This document shows, piece by piece, positions 17,143 to 26,366 of a DNA stretch of 64,000 nucleotides. The position numbers and the translations under genes were made by a program. The stretch covers positions 1,240,001 to 1,304,000 of the forward strand of contig NZ_RKSM01000001.1 in NCBI RefSeq assembly GCF_008729015.1, read 5' to 3'. The notes below the pieces were generated by a model that made no database searches, was not told the DNA's origin, and saw nothing but the letters and a program-made list of their open reading frames with translations. Each line of letters opens with the position of its first letter. The stretch's first letter is position 1. Source of the DNA: Haloarcula sp. CBA1129. Its GTDB lineage: Archaea; Halobacteriota; Halobacteria; Halobacteriales; Haloarculaceae.

Positions 17143-18588
17143 ATGCGTGTCACCCGGCGGTTCTGGCTCACGCTCACTGCTATCGCTAGTCTCGTTGTGG
17201 GTGGTGGGCTGCTCGATGCACCGCTGTTAGTCGTCGGGGCCGTCGGGCTCGCAGGCTGGCTGCTCGCAATGCAGTTTGCGTTCGTCCGTGGCGTTTCACG
17301 ACTCAAGAACAAACTCACTATCAGCCAGTCGCTCAATCGGTCCCGGGTACGGACCGACGCCGAAACGAAGTATACGCTTCAGGCATCAGTTGACGCCACC
17401 GGTGGTCACCTGCCGCTGTCAATCAAGGCAACGGTACCGCTCGCAGCACGGATAGAGGGGGGTCGCTCCCCAGCAATTACTCTCGATGGGTCGATGCAGT
17501 CATCATCGGTGACGATTCCACTCACTTGGGAGACCGTGGGCAACCACACTATGCCCGGGGCCACAGTCACGGTCAGTGACAGCACCGGGCTGTTTACCCA
17601 GTCGTTCGCGACGGCGGCCGGCCCTGAGATATCTGTCGAGTCGCCGTCGGTCGGTCCGATTCACGTTGGCCAGAGCGGGAAACAGTTGCTACGCGGTGTC
17701 GGCGAACACGATGCCCGCGGGAGGACGGGCGGCCTGTCAGCCGAGGAAATCCGGAAGTACGTCCCGGGTGACGCACTGAAATACGTCGACTGGAAGGCGA
17801 CTGCTAGGCTAGACGAAGCGCACGTCCGCAACTACGAAGCCGAGAGTAACCGTAGCGTGGTGCTCGTCCTCGATCACCGTCAGACACTGGGCGATGGTGC
17901 ACCTAGCGAAACCAAGCTAGATCACCTCAAAGCGGTCGCCGCGGCGTTCCAGCAGCGTGCCGAAACGACCCGCGACCCGTTAGGCTACATCACTATCGAC
18001 GACGCGGGCGTGACGGAATCGAGAATCCCGGTGGCAAGAACCGAGGCCTACAGGTCGTGCAAACACCGGATCAGCGACCTCGACATCCAAACTGAAACGC
18101 CGGCAACAGCCACCGCGACATCGGCTCACACCGGAACGATGACAGGGACGGTGAACCCGACGGCAGACGCACAATCACCGATGGAAACGACGCTACTCGC
18201 GTATCAAGACGCCGCCGGATCAAAGCGACACCTTCCCAACCAACCGCTGTACAACGGGTTTCAGGCGGCACCACAGGAGATACGTGGTGCGGACCTGCTG
18301 GTCATCTGTACCGACGACAGCAACCCGATCGAACTTCGGAACACAGTTGGACTGGCGAGACGCAACGCGACGGAGGTCATCGTGTTTATCACTCCGTCGG
18401 TGGCCTTCGATATGGACCTCCTCACGGATCTCGATACCGCATACGAACGGTATCGGACCTTCGACCAGTTCCGGCGTGAACTGAACGAAATCGACTCGGT
18501 GACGGCCTACGAGGTTGGGTCGCCGGACCAGATCTCAGCTATTCTGTCCGGCAGCCCAGCGAACACAGACCAGCGGGAGTACGCATGA
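17143..18588 (+). CDS. DUF58 family protein
   Basis: The 481-residue protein has two N-terminal membrane helices (LTLTAIASLVVGGGLL and LLVVGAVGLAGWLLAMQF), an extracytoplasmic or cytoplasmic beta-rich middle, and the DUF58 core at about residues 195-240: IRKYVPGDALKYVDWKATARL, then VRNYEAESNRSVVLVLD. DUF58 proteins, which include a von Willebrand A-like fold, accompany MoxR ATPases in bacteria and archaea and are thought to help assemble or activate envelope complexes. It overlaps the next gene by four bases, so the three rightward genes 17143-20041 form one operon. Confidence 0.88.
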   Translation: MRVTRRFWLTLTAIASLVVGGGLLDAPLLVVGAVGLAGWLLAMQFAFVRGVSRLKNKLTISQSLNRSRVRTDAETKYTLQASVDATGGHLPLSIKATVPLAARIEGGRSPAITLDGSMQSSSVTIPLTWETVGNHTMPGATVTVSDSTGLFTQSFATAAGPEISVESPSVGPIHVGQSGKQLLRGVGEHDARGRTGGLSAEEIRKYVPGDALKYVDWKATARLDEAHVRNYEAESNRSVVLVLDHRQTLGDGAPSETKLDHLKAVAAAFQQRAETTRDPLGYITIDDAGVTESRIPVARTEAYRSCKHRISDLDIQTETPATATATSAHTGTMTGTVNPTADAQSPMETTLLAYQDAAGSKRHLPNQPLYNGFQAAPQEIRGADLLVICTDDSNPIELRNTVGLARRNATEVIVFITPSVAFDMDLLTDLDTAYERYRTFDQFRRELNEIDSVTAYEVGSPDQISAILSGSPANTDQREYA

Positions 18589-19088
18589 ATATGGCACTGG
18601 AGACGAGGGCACGCTCACTCCGGTCACTGCCCACCGTACTGGGCCTGCTGGGCATCGCCGTAGCGGCAGGCGGGCTGGTCCTAGGTGGACCGGCATGGCT
18701 TGGTCTCGTCGGTGTTGTCCTCGGCGGTCTCTATCTGTCCGGAACACCCGTTCTTGCGGTCGTGCTCGGACAGCTAGCGCTCGTCACAGTCGAAACACCG
18801 TCACTGCTGCCGCTCGTCCTTGTCGAAGGTGGCCTGTTTCTTGCATTGCTTTCGGTAACTATCGAGACACCCGACGGTCGGGTCGCCGGCAGCCTCGTCG
18901 CGCTTGTCGTTCCACTGCTTGGCGGCCTCGTCTGGCTGTCGCTCTGGCGCTGGACCTTGGACCCCTTCAGGGTCGGGTCCGCCCTCGTCATCGGGATTGC
19001 CGTCGTCGGCTATCTGCTCCATCGCTATCTGCTGCTAGAACTTGACATCGTGACTGAAGACACAGCTTCGGATCGTGATTTCCTATGA
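18585..19088 (+). CDS. Small polytopic membrane protein of the DUF58 operon
   Basis: The 167-residue product is almost all membrane helices (for example VLGLLGIAVAAGGLVLGGPAWLG and LVALVVPLLGGLVWLSLWRW), with about five or six segments and no motif I recognise. It begins inside the stop of the DUF58 gene (ATGA overlap) and its own stop overlaps the next start. This tight linkage shows it works with the DUF58 protein, perhaps as its membrane partner. Confidence 0.75.
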   Translation: MNMALETRARSLRSLPTVLGLLGIAVAAGGLVLGGPAWLGLVGVVLGGLYLSGTPVLAVVLGQLALVTVETPSLLPLVLVEGGLFLALLSVTIETPDGRVAGSLVALVVPLLGGLVWLSLWRWTLDPFRVGSALVIGIAVVGYLLHRYLLLELDIVTEDTASDRDFL

Positions 19089-20041
19089 GCCAACCCGAGC
19101 CCTCGCGACCGGACGCATCGGCCGACGAACCTACCCAGCAGACGGATATTGTACGGGACCGCCAGACACTTGAGGCGGAGCTAGAAGTGGTGCGGGAGGA
19201 GAACCGCCGGCTGCGCGAGTCCTACGCCCACGCAAAGCGAGCAACGTTCAGACGGACCGCAACGGGCTTTTTTGCGGTCGGTGGATTATCCCTCATAGCG
19301 TCGTTCGTCTTTCCGACCCTACAAACCATCTTCATCGCGTTCGGTGGGACCGGTGTGTTCGCCGGCATCGTCACGTTTTATCTCACTCCCGAGCGGTTCG
19401 TCTCGGCGTCGGTCAGTGACACAGTGTTCGACACGCTGGCCGATGTCGAACAGCACCTCATCAGAGAACTGGAACTACAGACCGAGGCGGTGTATGTCCC
19501 AACGACAGCCCGTCCGGAGACGAATGCGTGCCTATTCGTCCCCCAGCACGTCGAGTACGCGGTTCCCGACCCGGAGCAGTTGGGAGACCTGTTCGTTACG
19601 AGCGGTACCGAGGCGGAACAGGGTATATCGCTCTGCCCAACTGGTGACCGTCTGTACGCTGAGTTTGCGGAAACGATGTCTGGCAAGTTCGGTAGCGATC
19701 CCGATGCGATAGCGACACAGCTGGCTGCAGCCCTGTCCGAGCAGTTCGAGCTTGTCGATGACACAACAATCGAAACCGATGGCGAGAACCGAACCGCTTC
19801 CATTGCCATCGACAATCCTGCGTTCGGGGATATCCACCAACTAGACCACCCCATTGTATCCCTGCTCGCAGTGGGGTTTGCCACGGGCCTTGGTCGCCCA
19901 GTTACCGTCGACACCCGCGATGACGAGCGATTCAGCGCTGTTGTGACAGTTTCTTGGGACGAGCTCGAACAACCATCGGCACCGTCGAACGGTGCGACAG
20001 CCCAAGAACAAGAGACGACACCAGCCCCGGAAAGCGGCTGA
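19085..20041 (+). CDS. Membrane protein with coiled-coil start and soluble C-terminal domain
   Basis: The 318-residue protein opens with an acidic, Pro-rich leader, then a coiled-coil segment (TLEAELEVVREENRRLRESY) at about residues 28-50, then two membrane helices (FFAVGGLSLIASFVF and IAFGGTGVFAGIVTFYL) and a soluble alpha/beta domain from 110 to 295. The family is not recognised. It overlaps the preceding gene by four bases and converges on the MoxR gene with only 14 bases between stops. Its operon position suggests a part in the MoxR-DUF58 system. Confidence 0.75.
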   Translation: MSQPEPSRPDASADEPTQQTDIVRDRQTLEAELEVVREENRRLRESYAHAKRATFRRTATGFFAVGGLSLIASFVFPTLQTIFIAFGGTGVFAGIVTFYLTPERFVSASVSDTVFDTLADVEQHLIRELELQTEAVYVPTTARPETNACLFVPQHVEYAVPDPEQLGDLFVTSGTEAEQGISLCPTGDRLYAEFAETMSGKFGSDPDAIATQLAAALSEQFELVDDTTIETDGENRTASIAIDNPAFGDIHQLDHPIVSLLAVGFATGLGRPVTVDTRDDERFSAVVTVSWDELEQPSAPSNGATAQEQETTPAPESG

Positions 20042-20055
20042 CGGCGGTCGGGTCG

Positions 20056-21066
20056 TTACTCGAACTCGCGTTTCGTCCCGCCGTCGCCAACCGCTGTCTC
20101 AACGCCCATACTGTGGTCGGTGTCAGACCCGGGCGGCGTAATCGACTGGAGGATTTCTTCGATAACCGCTTCGGGGCTGATCTGGCTTAGTTCGGCATCA
20201 CTGTTCATGATCAGTCGATGCCGTAACACCGGAAGCGCCATCTCTTTTACATCGTCCGGAATGACATACTCCCGACCGTTCAGACGAGCGACTGCTTTGG
20301 CCGTATTCTGCAGAGCGATTGTCGCCCGCGGAGAGGCGCCGTGAATGACGTTTCGATGGTCCCGCGTTGCGCCGACGATCGCGAGAATGTACTCCTTGAT
20401 GCTGTCTTCGATGTGTGTTTCAGGGACCACTGTCCGGGCATCCAGAAGTTCGCTCCGGGAGATGACCTGCGAGATAGAGTCCGCGTCGAGCGTCGGGTTT
20501 GCATCGAACCGGTCGAGGATTGTGCGCTCCTCCTCGGAGTTAGGAAGGTCAGTGACGAGTTTCATCTGGAACCGGTCGCGTTGGGCCTCCGGGAGTTTGA
20601 ACGTCCCTTCCATCTCAAGGGGATTCATTGTCGCAACGACGGTAAACGGCGTCGGGAGTTCGAGCGTCGATCCCTCAATGGAGACCTGTCCCTCCTGCAT
20701 CGCTTCGAGCAGCGCGCTCTGGGTTTTCGGCGGGGCGCGGTTGATCTCGTCTGCGATGACTAGGTTGGTAAACACTGGTCCTTTCTGCAGTTCGAACTCG
20801 CCGTTTCGCTGGTGATACACCGTCGTTCCAGTGATATCTGCAGGGAGGAGATCAGGCGTCATCTGGACCCTAGAGTGCTGGAGATCCGTCGCGTTGGCGA
20901 CAAGCGTGGCAATCGTAGTTTTCGCGACACCGGGGACACCCTCCAGAAGCACATGGCCGCGTGTAAGCATAGCGACAGTAATATGCCGAAGAACCTGCTC
21001 GTTACCGATAAGAACAGTCTCCGTCTCCTCCTTGAGACGGTCGTACAGCACCGACGGATCAGTCAT
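20056..21066 (-). CDS. moxR: MoxR-family AAA+ ATPase
   Basis: The 336-residue ATPase shows Walker A GVPGVAKTT (about residue 43-51), Walker B LVIADEINRAPPKTQSALLEAMQE, sensor 1 ATMNPLEMEGTFKLPEAQRDRF and sensor 2 GASPRATIAL. MoxR proteins act as chaperones that insert cofactors or activate protein complexes with von Willebrand A-type partners. Its start overlaps the stop of the DUF4350 gene by eight bases, and the DUF58 operon converges on it from the other side. Confidence 0.95.
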   Translation of the reverse strand: MTDPSVLYDRLKEETETVLIGNEQVLRHITVAMLTRGHVLLEGVPGVAKTTIATLVANATDLQHSRVQMTPDLLPADITGTTVYHQRNGEFELQKGPVFTNLVIADEINRAPPKTQSALLEAMQEGQVSIEGSTLELPTPFTVVATMNPLEMEGTFKLPEAQRDRFQMKLVTDLPNSEEERTILDRFDANPTLDADSISQVISRSELLDARTVVPETHIEDSIKEYILAIVGATRDHRNVIHGASPRATIALQNTAKAVARLNGREYVIPDDVKEMALPVLRHRLIMNSDAELSQISPEAVIEEILQSITPPGSDTDHSMGVETAVGDGGTKREFE

Positions 21067-22153
21067 TGCGTTGACGTTCGGGCCGCTGTTTAATAATGGC
21101 TTCCGTTACTCGCTCTACCTGTGTAGCCTCCCAATCTGGATGACGGGCTCTGAGGTACTTCTCAACGCCGTCCCGGGAGAGATGCGGCTCCGGCTCGCGG
21201 CCCCCGTATTCTCGGAGCCGATCACGGAGATACTCGTCGAGATGACGGTCGTACGCGAATAGCAGCCCAACCAGCACGACGCCACAGAACAGCAACAACA
21301 CGTCAGACTGCTGCACGGCCAGAACGGCAGCAGCCACTGGCGGGACGCTACTGACATGTGAGTAATCCAGCAAGGCGGTGTCGTGATTGGCGACGAGGTT
21401 CCGGACGAACTGTCGGTTGTCACCGCGTTCGAGCATCGCGTTCACGAAAATACTCGGATCACTGACGGCGATGACCCGCCCGTCGCCGACCGGTTCACTC
21501 GTGACGACGGGTCGGGACGCTAACTGTTCCTCGCCGTCGAGTTCGCCGTTACCGTTGGTGTCGAGGTAGGCGTATTCGGAGGTGCTAACGAGCGTCGTCG
21601 CGTCGCCAGCCCTGACAGTCGTCCCGTAGTTGAGGACGACAGTATCGACCCCGGTCGTCTCCGGATAGTCGCCGGCAGGCGTCGCTTCCGGGAACGACGA
21701 GTTTCGGTAGTAATTTCGGTTGTCGTACACCGGACGGCCGTCGAAGCGTGCGTCTGCCTCGACGGCAGCGAGCAGGTCATTTCCGTGCGGACGGTAATCC
21801 TCGGCGACGACGAGTGTCCCACCGCCTCGAACGAACTCCGCAATCCGTGTCCGCTCGCTCGACGAGTACGACGCCGCCGGCGAGAGGACGACCGCAACAG
21901 TACCGTCCGCGCTACTCGTCGGATACTGACTCACGTTCGTTCCAACAGTTACATTTGCGCCGGCGTCAGCTGCGACGTTTCGGAGCTCGCCGGTTCCGTC
22001 CCACTGGGAGTTATACGCGCCGAACGCCGCTGAGGACGTGCTCGCGGCGTAGACGAGCGCGATGAACGTGAGGGCTGTGTAGGTGGCAAGTAGTAGCTGT
22101 GGGAGAGTGAGCGACGGCAGCCGGGAGTCCTCAGAGAGCGGTAGCAGCGCCAT
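21059..22153 (-). CDS. DUF4350 domain membrane protein
   Basis: The 364-residue product from MALLPLSEDSRLPS has an N-terminal helix (LLLATYTALTFIALVYA), a large soluble domain with DUF4350-like pattern RIAEFVRGGGTLVVAEDY and later GDGRVIAVSDPSIFVNAML, and a second helix (LLLFCGVVLVGLLFAYD) before a charged cytoplasmic tail. A Ca-loop-like DTNGNGELDGEEQ lies at about residue 215. The family resembles a glutamine amidotransferase-like fold without its catalytic residues and is usually linked to MoxR and DUF58. The longer upstream frame is a shadow of the preceding gene. Start and stop overlap both neighbours. Confidence 0.85.
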   Translation of the reverse strand: MALLPLSEDSRLPSLTLPQLLLATYTALTFIALVYAASTSSAAFGAYNSQWDGTGELRNVAADAGANVTVGTNVSQYPTSSADGTVAVVLSPAASYSSSERTRIAEFVRGGGTLVVAEDYRPHGNDLLAAVEADARFDGRPVYDNRNYYRNSSFPEATPAGDYPETTGVDTVVLNYGTTVRAGDATTLVSTSEYAYLDTNGNGELDGEEQLASRPVVTSEPVGDGRVIAVSDPSIFVNAMLERGDNRQFVRNLVANHDTALLDYSHVSSVPPVAAAVLAVQQSDVLLLFCGVVLVGLLFAYDRHLDEYLRDRLREYGGREPEPHLSRDGVEKYLRARHPDWEATQVERVTEAIIKQRPERQRND

Positions 22154-22428
22154 CAGACCAGCCCCGGCGGTAGAATCGCAAGGATCCGTTTGATGACTAC
22201 GTAGGCAAAGCCCACCAGACCAAGTCCGATGAGCCACCAGAGCCGCCGTCGCCAGCGCGGCGACACGGCCTGCGGTGCGACCAGTTCGACGGTGACGAGA
22301 AACCCGATCAGCGAGACGACGAAAAACAGCTCTAAGGTCAGCGCATCCAGCAGGGTCAACACGAGGATGGTACCAAGCACCCACATGAGATGCCCGTAAA
22401 TGAACTGCTGGCGCTGTCGGGTCGCCAT
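22153..22428 (-). CDS. 91-residue membrane protein of the MoxR locus
   Basis: The protein has three hydrophobic helices (LMWVLGTILVLTLLDALTL, LFFVVSLIGFLVTVELV, LWWLIGLGLVGFAYVVIK) and basic loops. Its stop overlaps the next start by one base (TGATG). It starts 74 bases after the stop of the large permease gene. No family is recognised, but the position ties it to DUF4350 and MoxR. Confidence 0.75.
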   Translation of the reverse strand: MATRQRQQFIYGHLMWVLGTILVLTLLDALTLELFFVVSLIGFLVTVELVAPQAVSPRWRRRLWWLIGLGLVGFAYVVIKRILAILPPGLV

Positions 22429-22502
22429 ACAACGGCTTCTTGTCGGCAGACAGTCAAAGTTCCGACCGACGGTCGCCGGGTTATCTGCCCTAGCACTTCG
22501 GT

Positions 22503-25500
22503 TCAGTCGTCGCTAGGCTGTCTCTCGTCGACCAACTCGTCGTCGGGCCTTCGAGTCCGGTCGCCACTTGGAAGCAGTGAGACCGGTGACGCCGTCAGAT
22601 ACGGCACCGTTGCGACGAGGGCACCGAACAGGGCGAGCGAGACGCCGCCGACAAATATCGCTGCGAGGATGGTCGGCGGCGTCCGCGCGGAGAGGCGGAA
22701 GCCAAAGAAGACGAGCCAGCCGGCCCGCTCCAGCAACTCTAACGCGACGATTGACAACCCGAGTGCGAGCCCCGTCGCCGGGATAGCGATACGGGCGATG
22801 TCGGCCAGAATCGTCCGCAGGACTCGCCACTGGGTCGCACCGGTCGAGCGGTGGATGCCGATGGCCTGCCGACGCGCGTGGACGCCCTGCGCGAACGTCG
22901 CCGTTGTGCTGCCGACAGTACTCAGCGCTGAGAGGACGACAAGGACGCCGAGAATCAGCTGAACGTTCCCGAACACGCCCTCGACAGAGCGTTCGATGGG
23001 CGTTCCAGACGCGTACGACCCGCTACTTGCCACTGCGGATGCGAGTCGCCGGTCCCCCGTCACTTTGTACTCCGCCGTAGCGAGGGTGGTCCCGTTCGCT
23101 GTCACCCGATAGGTGTACGTTCCGGGCTGACCCCGTCCGCTGTCCGGGGAAAACCGTGTCTGCGTGACGTTTCCGGGCGGCATATACACTGTCCGGTTCC
23201 GGGAGACACCGGGACCGATGACACCGACAGTGCGTGTAATCGGTTCCTGCCATGGGTTTGCGAGTCCGATTCTGAGCGTTGGCGTCGTTAACACAGACCC
23301 CGAAGATGGTGATATCGATAACTCTCCATACAGTTCCCGTTGAGTTCCACGAACGATCTGAATCTCGTGTGTTGCTGTCTGGTCTCCAGACCGGGCCGTT
23401 ATCGTGTAGTTCCCGGACTCGCGTGGCAGGGGAACGACGGCGACGCCGCTCGATCCAGTGCTGAGCGCCGGGCCGTCCACTGTGACAGTAGCGTTCGAAA
23501 CAGGGTCCCCAGTTTTCGTGACGACAGGGACCGAGAGCCCGGACCCGGGCGGGGCCTGTGACGGCAGTTGGCTCGGGATTTCGATGGCGTTCGGCGAAAC
23601 GACAGTCACTGAATGGGTGTACTCCCCAGCGGAGGCGTTTGCGGTCCCCAGTTCGGACGCCCTGAACGAGACAGTCCCGGTCCGCTCCTGTCCCGGCGGG
23701 ACAGCCACTGTCGTCGTTCGCTGCGCCCCTCGATACTGGACTGTGACCTCCCGATCTACCCGCCCGTTACCGACGTTTCGCACGTCGACGCTGAAGTTGA
23801 TCGTCTCATCTTTCGTGACGCGTCTCGGACCTGATAGCCCTGTCACGACAGCGCCCGACTGGTTGGCAGCGACACCGTCAGCGTCGTCCATCTCGGACAC
23901 CGTCCCCTTCACGCGAATCATGTGGACCTGTCCCTTCGCGGTCGCCAAGTCAGCCGCAGAATCAAGCGGCAGGATGAGCAGGTCATCAAGCGTTCGAGCG
24001 GCGTCGAACCGCCCGACAACGGTCACCCGTCGAATCCCGGGCTTGACGCTCCCGCTGACGGTCAGTTTGTCACCGACCTCGACGTCAAGTGTCTGTGCGA
24101 GATCGCTCCCGATGACGGCCTCGTCGTACCGCTGTGGCTCTCGCCCCTCGACCAGCGTTGCGCCGGTGACGTTCGCGAACGCGTCGTACCTCGCCCCGTG
24201 GGCCATGTACGGCTGGCCGTCCGAGACCTGTGCGTAGATGATCTCCGGGCTGGCCGGCGTCCCGTCGGCCCGGAGCGCCGACGCGTACTCGGCGTCGAGG
24301 CGACTGTTCAGCGGGTGTGGCGCGCCGGCTTCGGTGATCGTTCCGGTGCCGCCCGCCGCGCCGCCGAGCGGGGACGCGAGGCCGGCCAGCGAGACGACCA
24401 GCAGGAACGTGATGCCGAAGACAGTTAGCGTCGCCGCCGTCGGAACGACCGAGCGCCACGAGAGGAACGTCGGTGTGACCCACCGTCTGAGCGTCGCAAG
24501 CGTCGGCTGCCCGGACTGGCCGGATCGAGCATGGCGGTTCCCGAGCGAGGCCGGTGGACGGGTCGCTGCGGGATAGGCCGCGAGCGCGCCGGCGACCAGC
24601 CCCATCAAGACGAATATTCCGGCGACGCCAGCGACAATGCTTGCACTCTGGCCGGTCACAGTGATATCGAGCGCGATGGGGAGGCCGACGTAAATCGCGA
24701 CGTTGACAAGCGCCTTAATGAGAATGAGTCCGACAGCGTAGCCCAGAATTACACCAGTGGTTACGAGGAGACCGGCCCGGAGCGTAAACAGGAGTCCCAC
24801 GCGCCACCCCGACGCACCGGTCGAGCGGATGACCCGGATCGCATCAAGCCGGTCGCGGACGCTCATCCGCGTGACGTTGTAGACGACGATGAGGACCAGC
24901 AAGCCGCCGGCGGCCGCCGCGATGCCCAGCGCCCAGAGCACCTGTTCTAAGCCGCCGAGGACGTACAAGAGCGCGCTGACAAGCGGCGCTCCCTCGCTGG
25001 GCAGACTCCCCAGCCCGGTCCCACTCGGGCTGCGGTCAATGACGAAGTAGCCGGTGACACCGACTCGCTGGGCTGTCGAGGCAGTCGTCGCGTACCACTG
25101 GTTCGAGAGGAACGTCGTCCCCCGCTCCTGTGGCACGACGGTGAGCGAGACGGTCCCGTTCGACCCGCTGACCGTTCGAGTCCGCTGTTGGGAGACCGGT
25201 CCCCGGCCGTCAACACTGTCTGGGATTGTCGGTAAGCGCCCTTCCTGCCACTGAGCCGACCCCTCGATGAGCACCCTAGGCGTATCGGGCGGAATGCCGA
25301 CGAGGCGAACGTCGGTTCCGTTTACCGTTGCCGTCGCTGTCGGGAGCACGGTGACATCCCCGTCAGTGTCGGGCGGGCCGTTCGCCGCGTCGTGGTAGGT
25401 GACCGTCCCGGAGTTCGCAAGCGGTTCGGCGAACGTTTCCGAGTACGTGACGGCGGTGAACAACAGCAGGACCGTGCCGATGAGAAACGCAGCCGTCACG

Positions 25501-25568
25501 GCGATGACGACGACGGTGAGCCGGTCCCGTCTGGACCAGCGAAACAGGAGAGCGTTTCTGTATCCCAT
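22503..25568 (-). CDS. Very large FtsX-like ABC transporter permease with inserted beta-sandwich domains
   Basis: From MGYRNALLFRWSRRDRLTV the protein has 1021 residues, about twice the usual permease length. It has an N-terminal helix plus extracytoplasmic domain, a first FtsX-like membrane block at about 215-375 (with IAAAAGGLLVLIVVYNVTRMSVRDRL), a further helix, a MacB-like periplasmic domain (DAEYASALR, VEGREPQRYDEAVIGSDLAQTL), then CARDB/Ig-like domains from about 600 to 860 (FSVDVRNVGNGRVDREVTV and VSNATVTVDGPALSTG) and a final FtsX block (LVVLSALSTVGSTTATFAQGV, RAGWLVFFGF). The ATPase gene ends seven bases upstream. MacB/LolE-like permeases transmit ATP-driven motion to external proteins rather than carry solutes. 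Confidence 0.85.
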   Translation of the reverse strand: MGYRNALLFRWSRRDRLTVVVIAVTAAFLIGTVLLLFTAVTYSETFAEPLANSGTVTYHDAANGPPDTDGDVTVLPTATATVNGTDVRLVGIPPDTPRVLIEGSAQWQEGRLPTIPDSVDGRGPVSQQRTRTVSGSNGTVSLTVVPQERGTTFLSNQWYATTASTAQRVGVTGYFVIDRSPSGTGLGSLPSEGAPLVSALLYVLGGLEQVLWALGIAAAAGGLLVLIVVYNVTRMSVRDRLDAIRVIRSTGASGWRVGLLFTLRAGLLVTTGVILGYAVGLILIKALVNVAIYVGLPIALDITVTGQSASIVAGVAGIFVLMGLVAGALAAYPAATRPPASLGNRHARSGQSGQPTLATLRRWVTPTFLSWRSVVPTAATLTVFGITFLLVVSLAGLASPLGGAAGGTGTITEAGAPHPLNSRLDAEYASALRADGTPASPEIIYAQVSDGQPYMAHGARYDAFANVTGATLVEGREPQRYDEAVIGSDLAQTLDVEVGDKLTVSGSVKPGIRRVTVVGRFDAARTLDDLLILPLDSAADLATAKGQVHMIRVKGTVSEMDDADGVAANQSGAVVTGLSGPRRVTKDETINFSVDVRNVGNGRVDREVTVQYRGAQRTTTVAVPPGQERTGTVSFRASELGTANASAGEYTHSVTVVSPNAIEIPSQLPSQAPPGSGLSVPVVTKTGDPVSNATVTVDGPALSTGSSGVAVVPLPRESGNYTITARSGDQTATHEIQIVRGTQRELYGELSISPSSGSVLTTPTLRIGLANPWQEPITRTVGVIGPGVSRNRTVYMPPGNVTQTRFSPDSGRGQPGTYTYRVTANGTTLATAEYKVTGDRRLASAVASSGSYASGTPIERSVEGVFGNVQLILGVLVVLSALSTVGSTTATFAQGVHARRQAIGIHRSTGATQWRVLRTILADIARIAIPATGLALGLSIVALELLERAGWLVFFGFRLSARTPPTILAAIFVGGVSLALFGALVATVPYLTASPVSLLPSGDRTRRPDDELVDERQPSDD

Positions 25569-25575
25569 CGGTTCG

Positions 25576-26277
25576 TTAGTTCGTCTCCGTGGACGGGCTC
25601 GCGTCCGGCGTCGAGGCAGCATCGGAGACGAGCGTGCCGCCGCGGATGAACAGCCGCTCGTCGAACCGCTGGGCCAGTTGTGGGTCGTGGCTGATGACGA
25701 CGAGCGCGGTTTCCGTCGATTCCTTCATGCTGAACAGGAGGTTTAGCACCGACTCGGCGGTGTCCGGGTCTAGCTGCCCGGTCGGTTCGTCGGCGAGGAT
25801 TATTTCGGGGCGGTTTGCAAGTGCCCGTGCGATGGCGACCCGCTGTTTCTCGCCGCCGCTCAGCGTCGCTGGGTACTGGTGTTCAAGCCCGGTGATTCCC
25901 AGACGTTCGAACAGCGTCTCCAGCCAGTCAGGGTCGCGGTCGCCGGCATGTTCCTGTGGGAGCGACGCGTTCTCGCGGGCGGTCAGGTCGCCGATGAGCT
26001 GGAAGTCCTGAAAGACGAACCCGAGCGTGGTCCGTCGGAGGCTGGCGCGCTGGCGTTCGGACAGGGCACTCGCGTCCCGTCCAGCGACCTTAAGTCGACC
26101 GCTAGACGGTGGTTCTAGCAGTCCGAGGACGTTGAACAGCGTCGACTTCCCAGCCCCGCTAGGTCCCTGAACGAGCATCGCCGCGTCGGACCCGACCGTG
26201 AGCGAGACGCCATCGAGAATTGTGGTGCCCCGTCGTGTGACACACAGCTCCGAGCCGACGAGGACGGGGTCAGTCAT
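25576..26277 (-). CDS. ABC transporter ATP-binding protein (LolD/MacB type)
   Basis: The 233-residue ATPase from MTDPVLVGSELCV has Walker A GPSGAGKST (about residue 36-44), Q-loop FVFQDFQL, signature LSGGEKQR, Walker B IILADEPTG and H-loop VISHDP. Sequence style and length match the LolD/MacB/FtsE branch. The upstream frame extension crosses an intergenic promoter-like region and is rejected. The partner permease follows after seven bases, so the two are one unit. Confidence 0.93.
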   Translation of the reverse strand: MTDPVLVGSELCVTRRGTTILDGVSLTVGSDAAMLVQGPSGAGKSTLFNVLGLLEPPSSGRLKVAGRDASALSERQRASLRRTTLGFVFQDFQLIGDLTARENASLPQEHAGDRDPDWLETLFERLGITGLEHQYPATLSGGEKQRVAIARALANRPEIILADEPTGQLDPDTAESVLNLLFSMKESTETALVVISHDPQLAQRFDERLFIRGGTLVSDAASTPDASPSTETN

Positions 26278-26366
26278 TATCGGCCTTTCTGCCGGCCCCG
26301 TATTGTATGCCACGGTTACATACCCGGGAGAGATAGGCATGGATGGACCCACTAAACCATGTGCAC

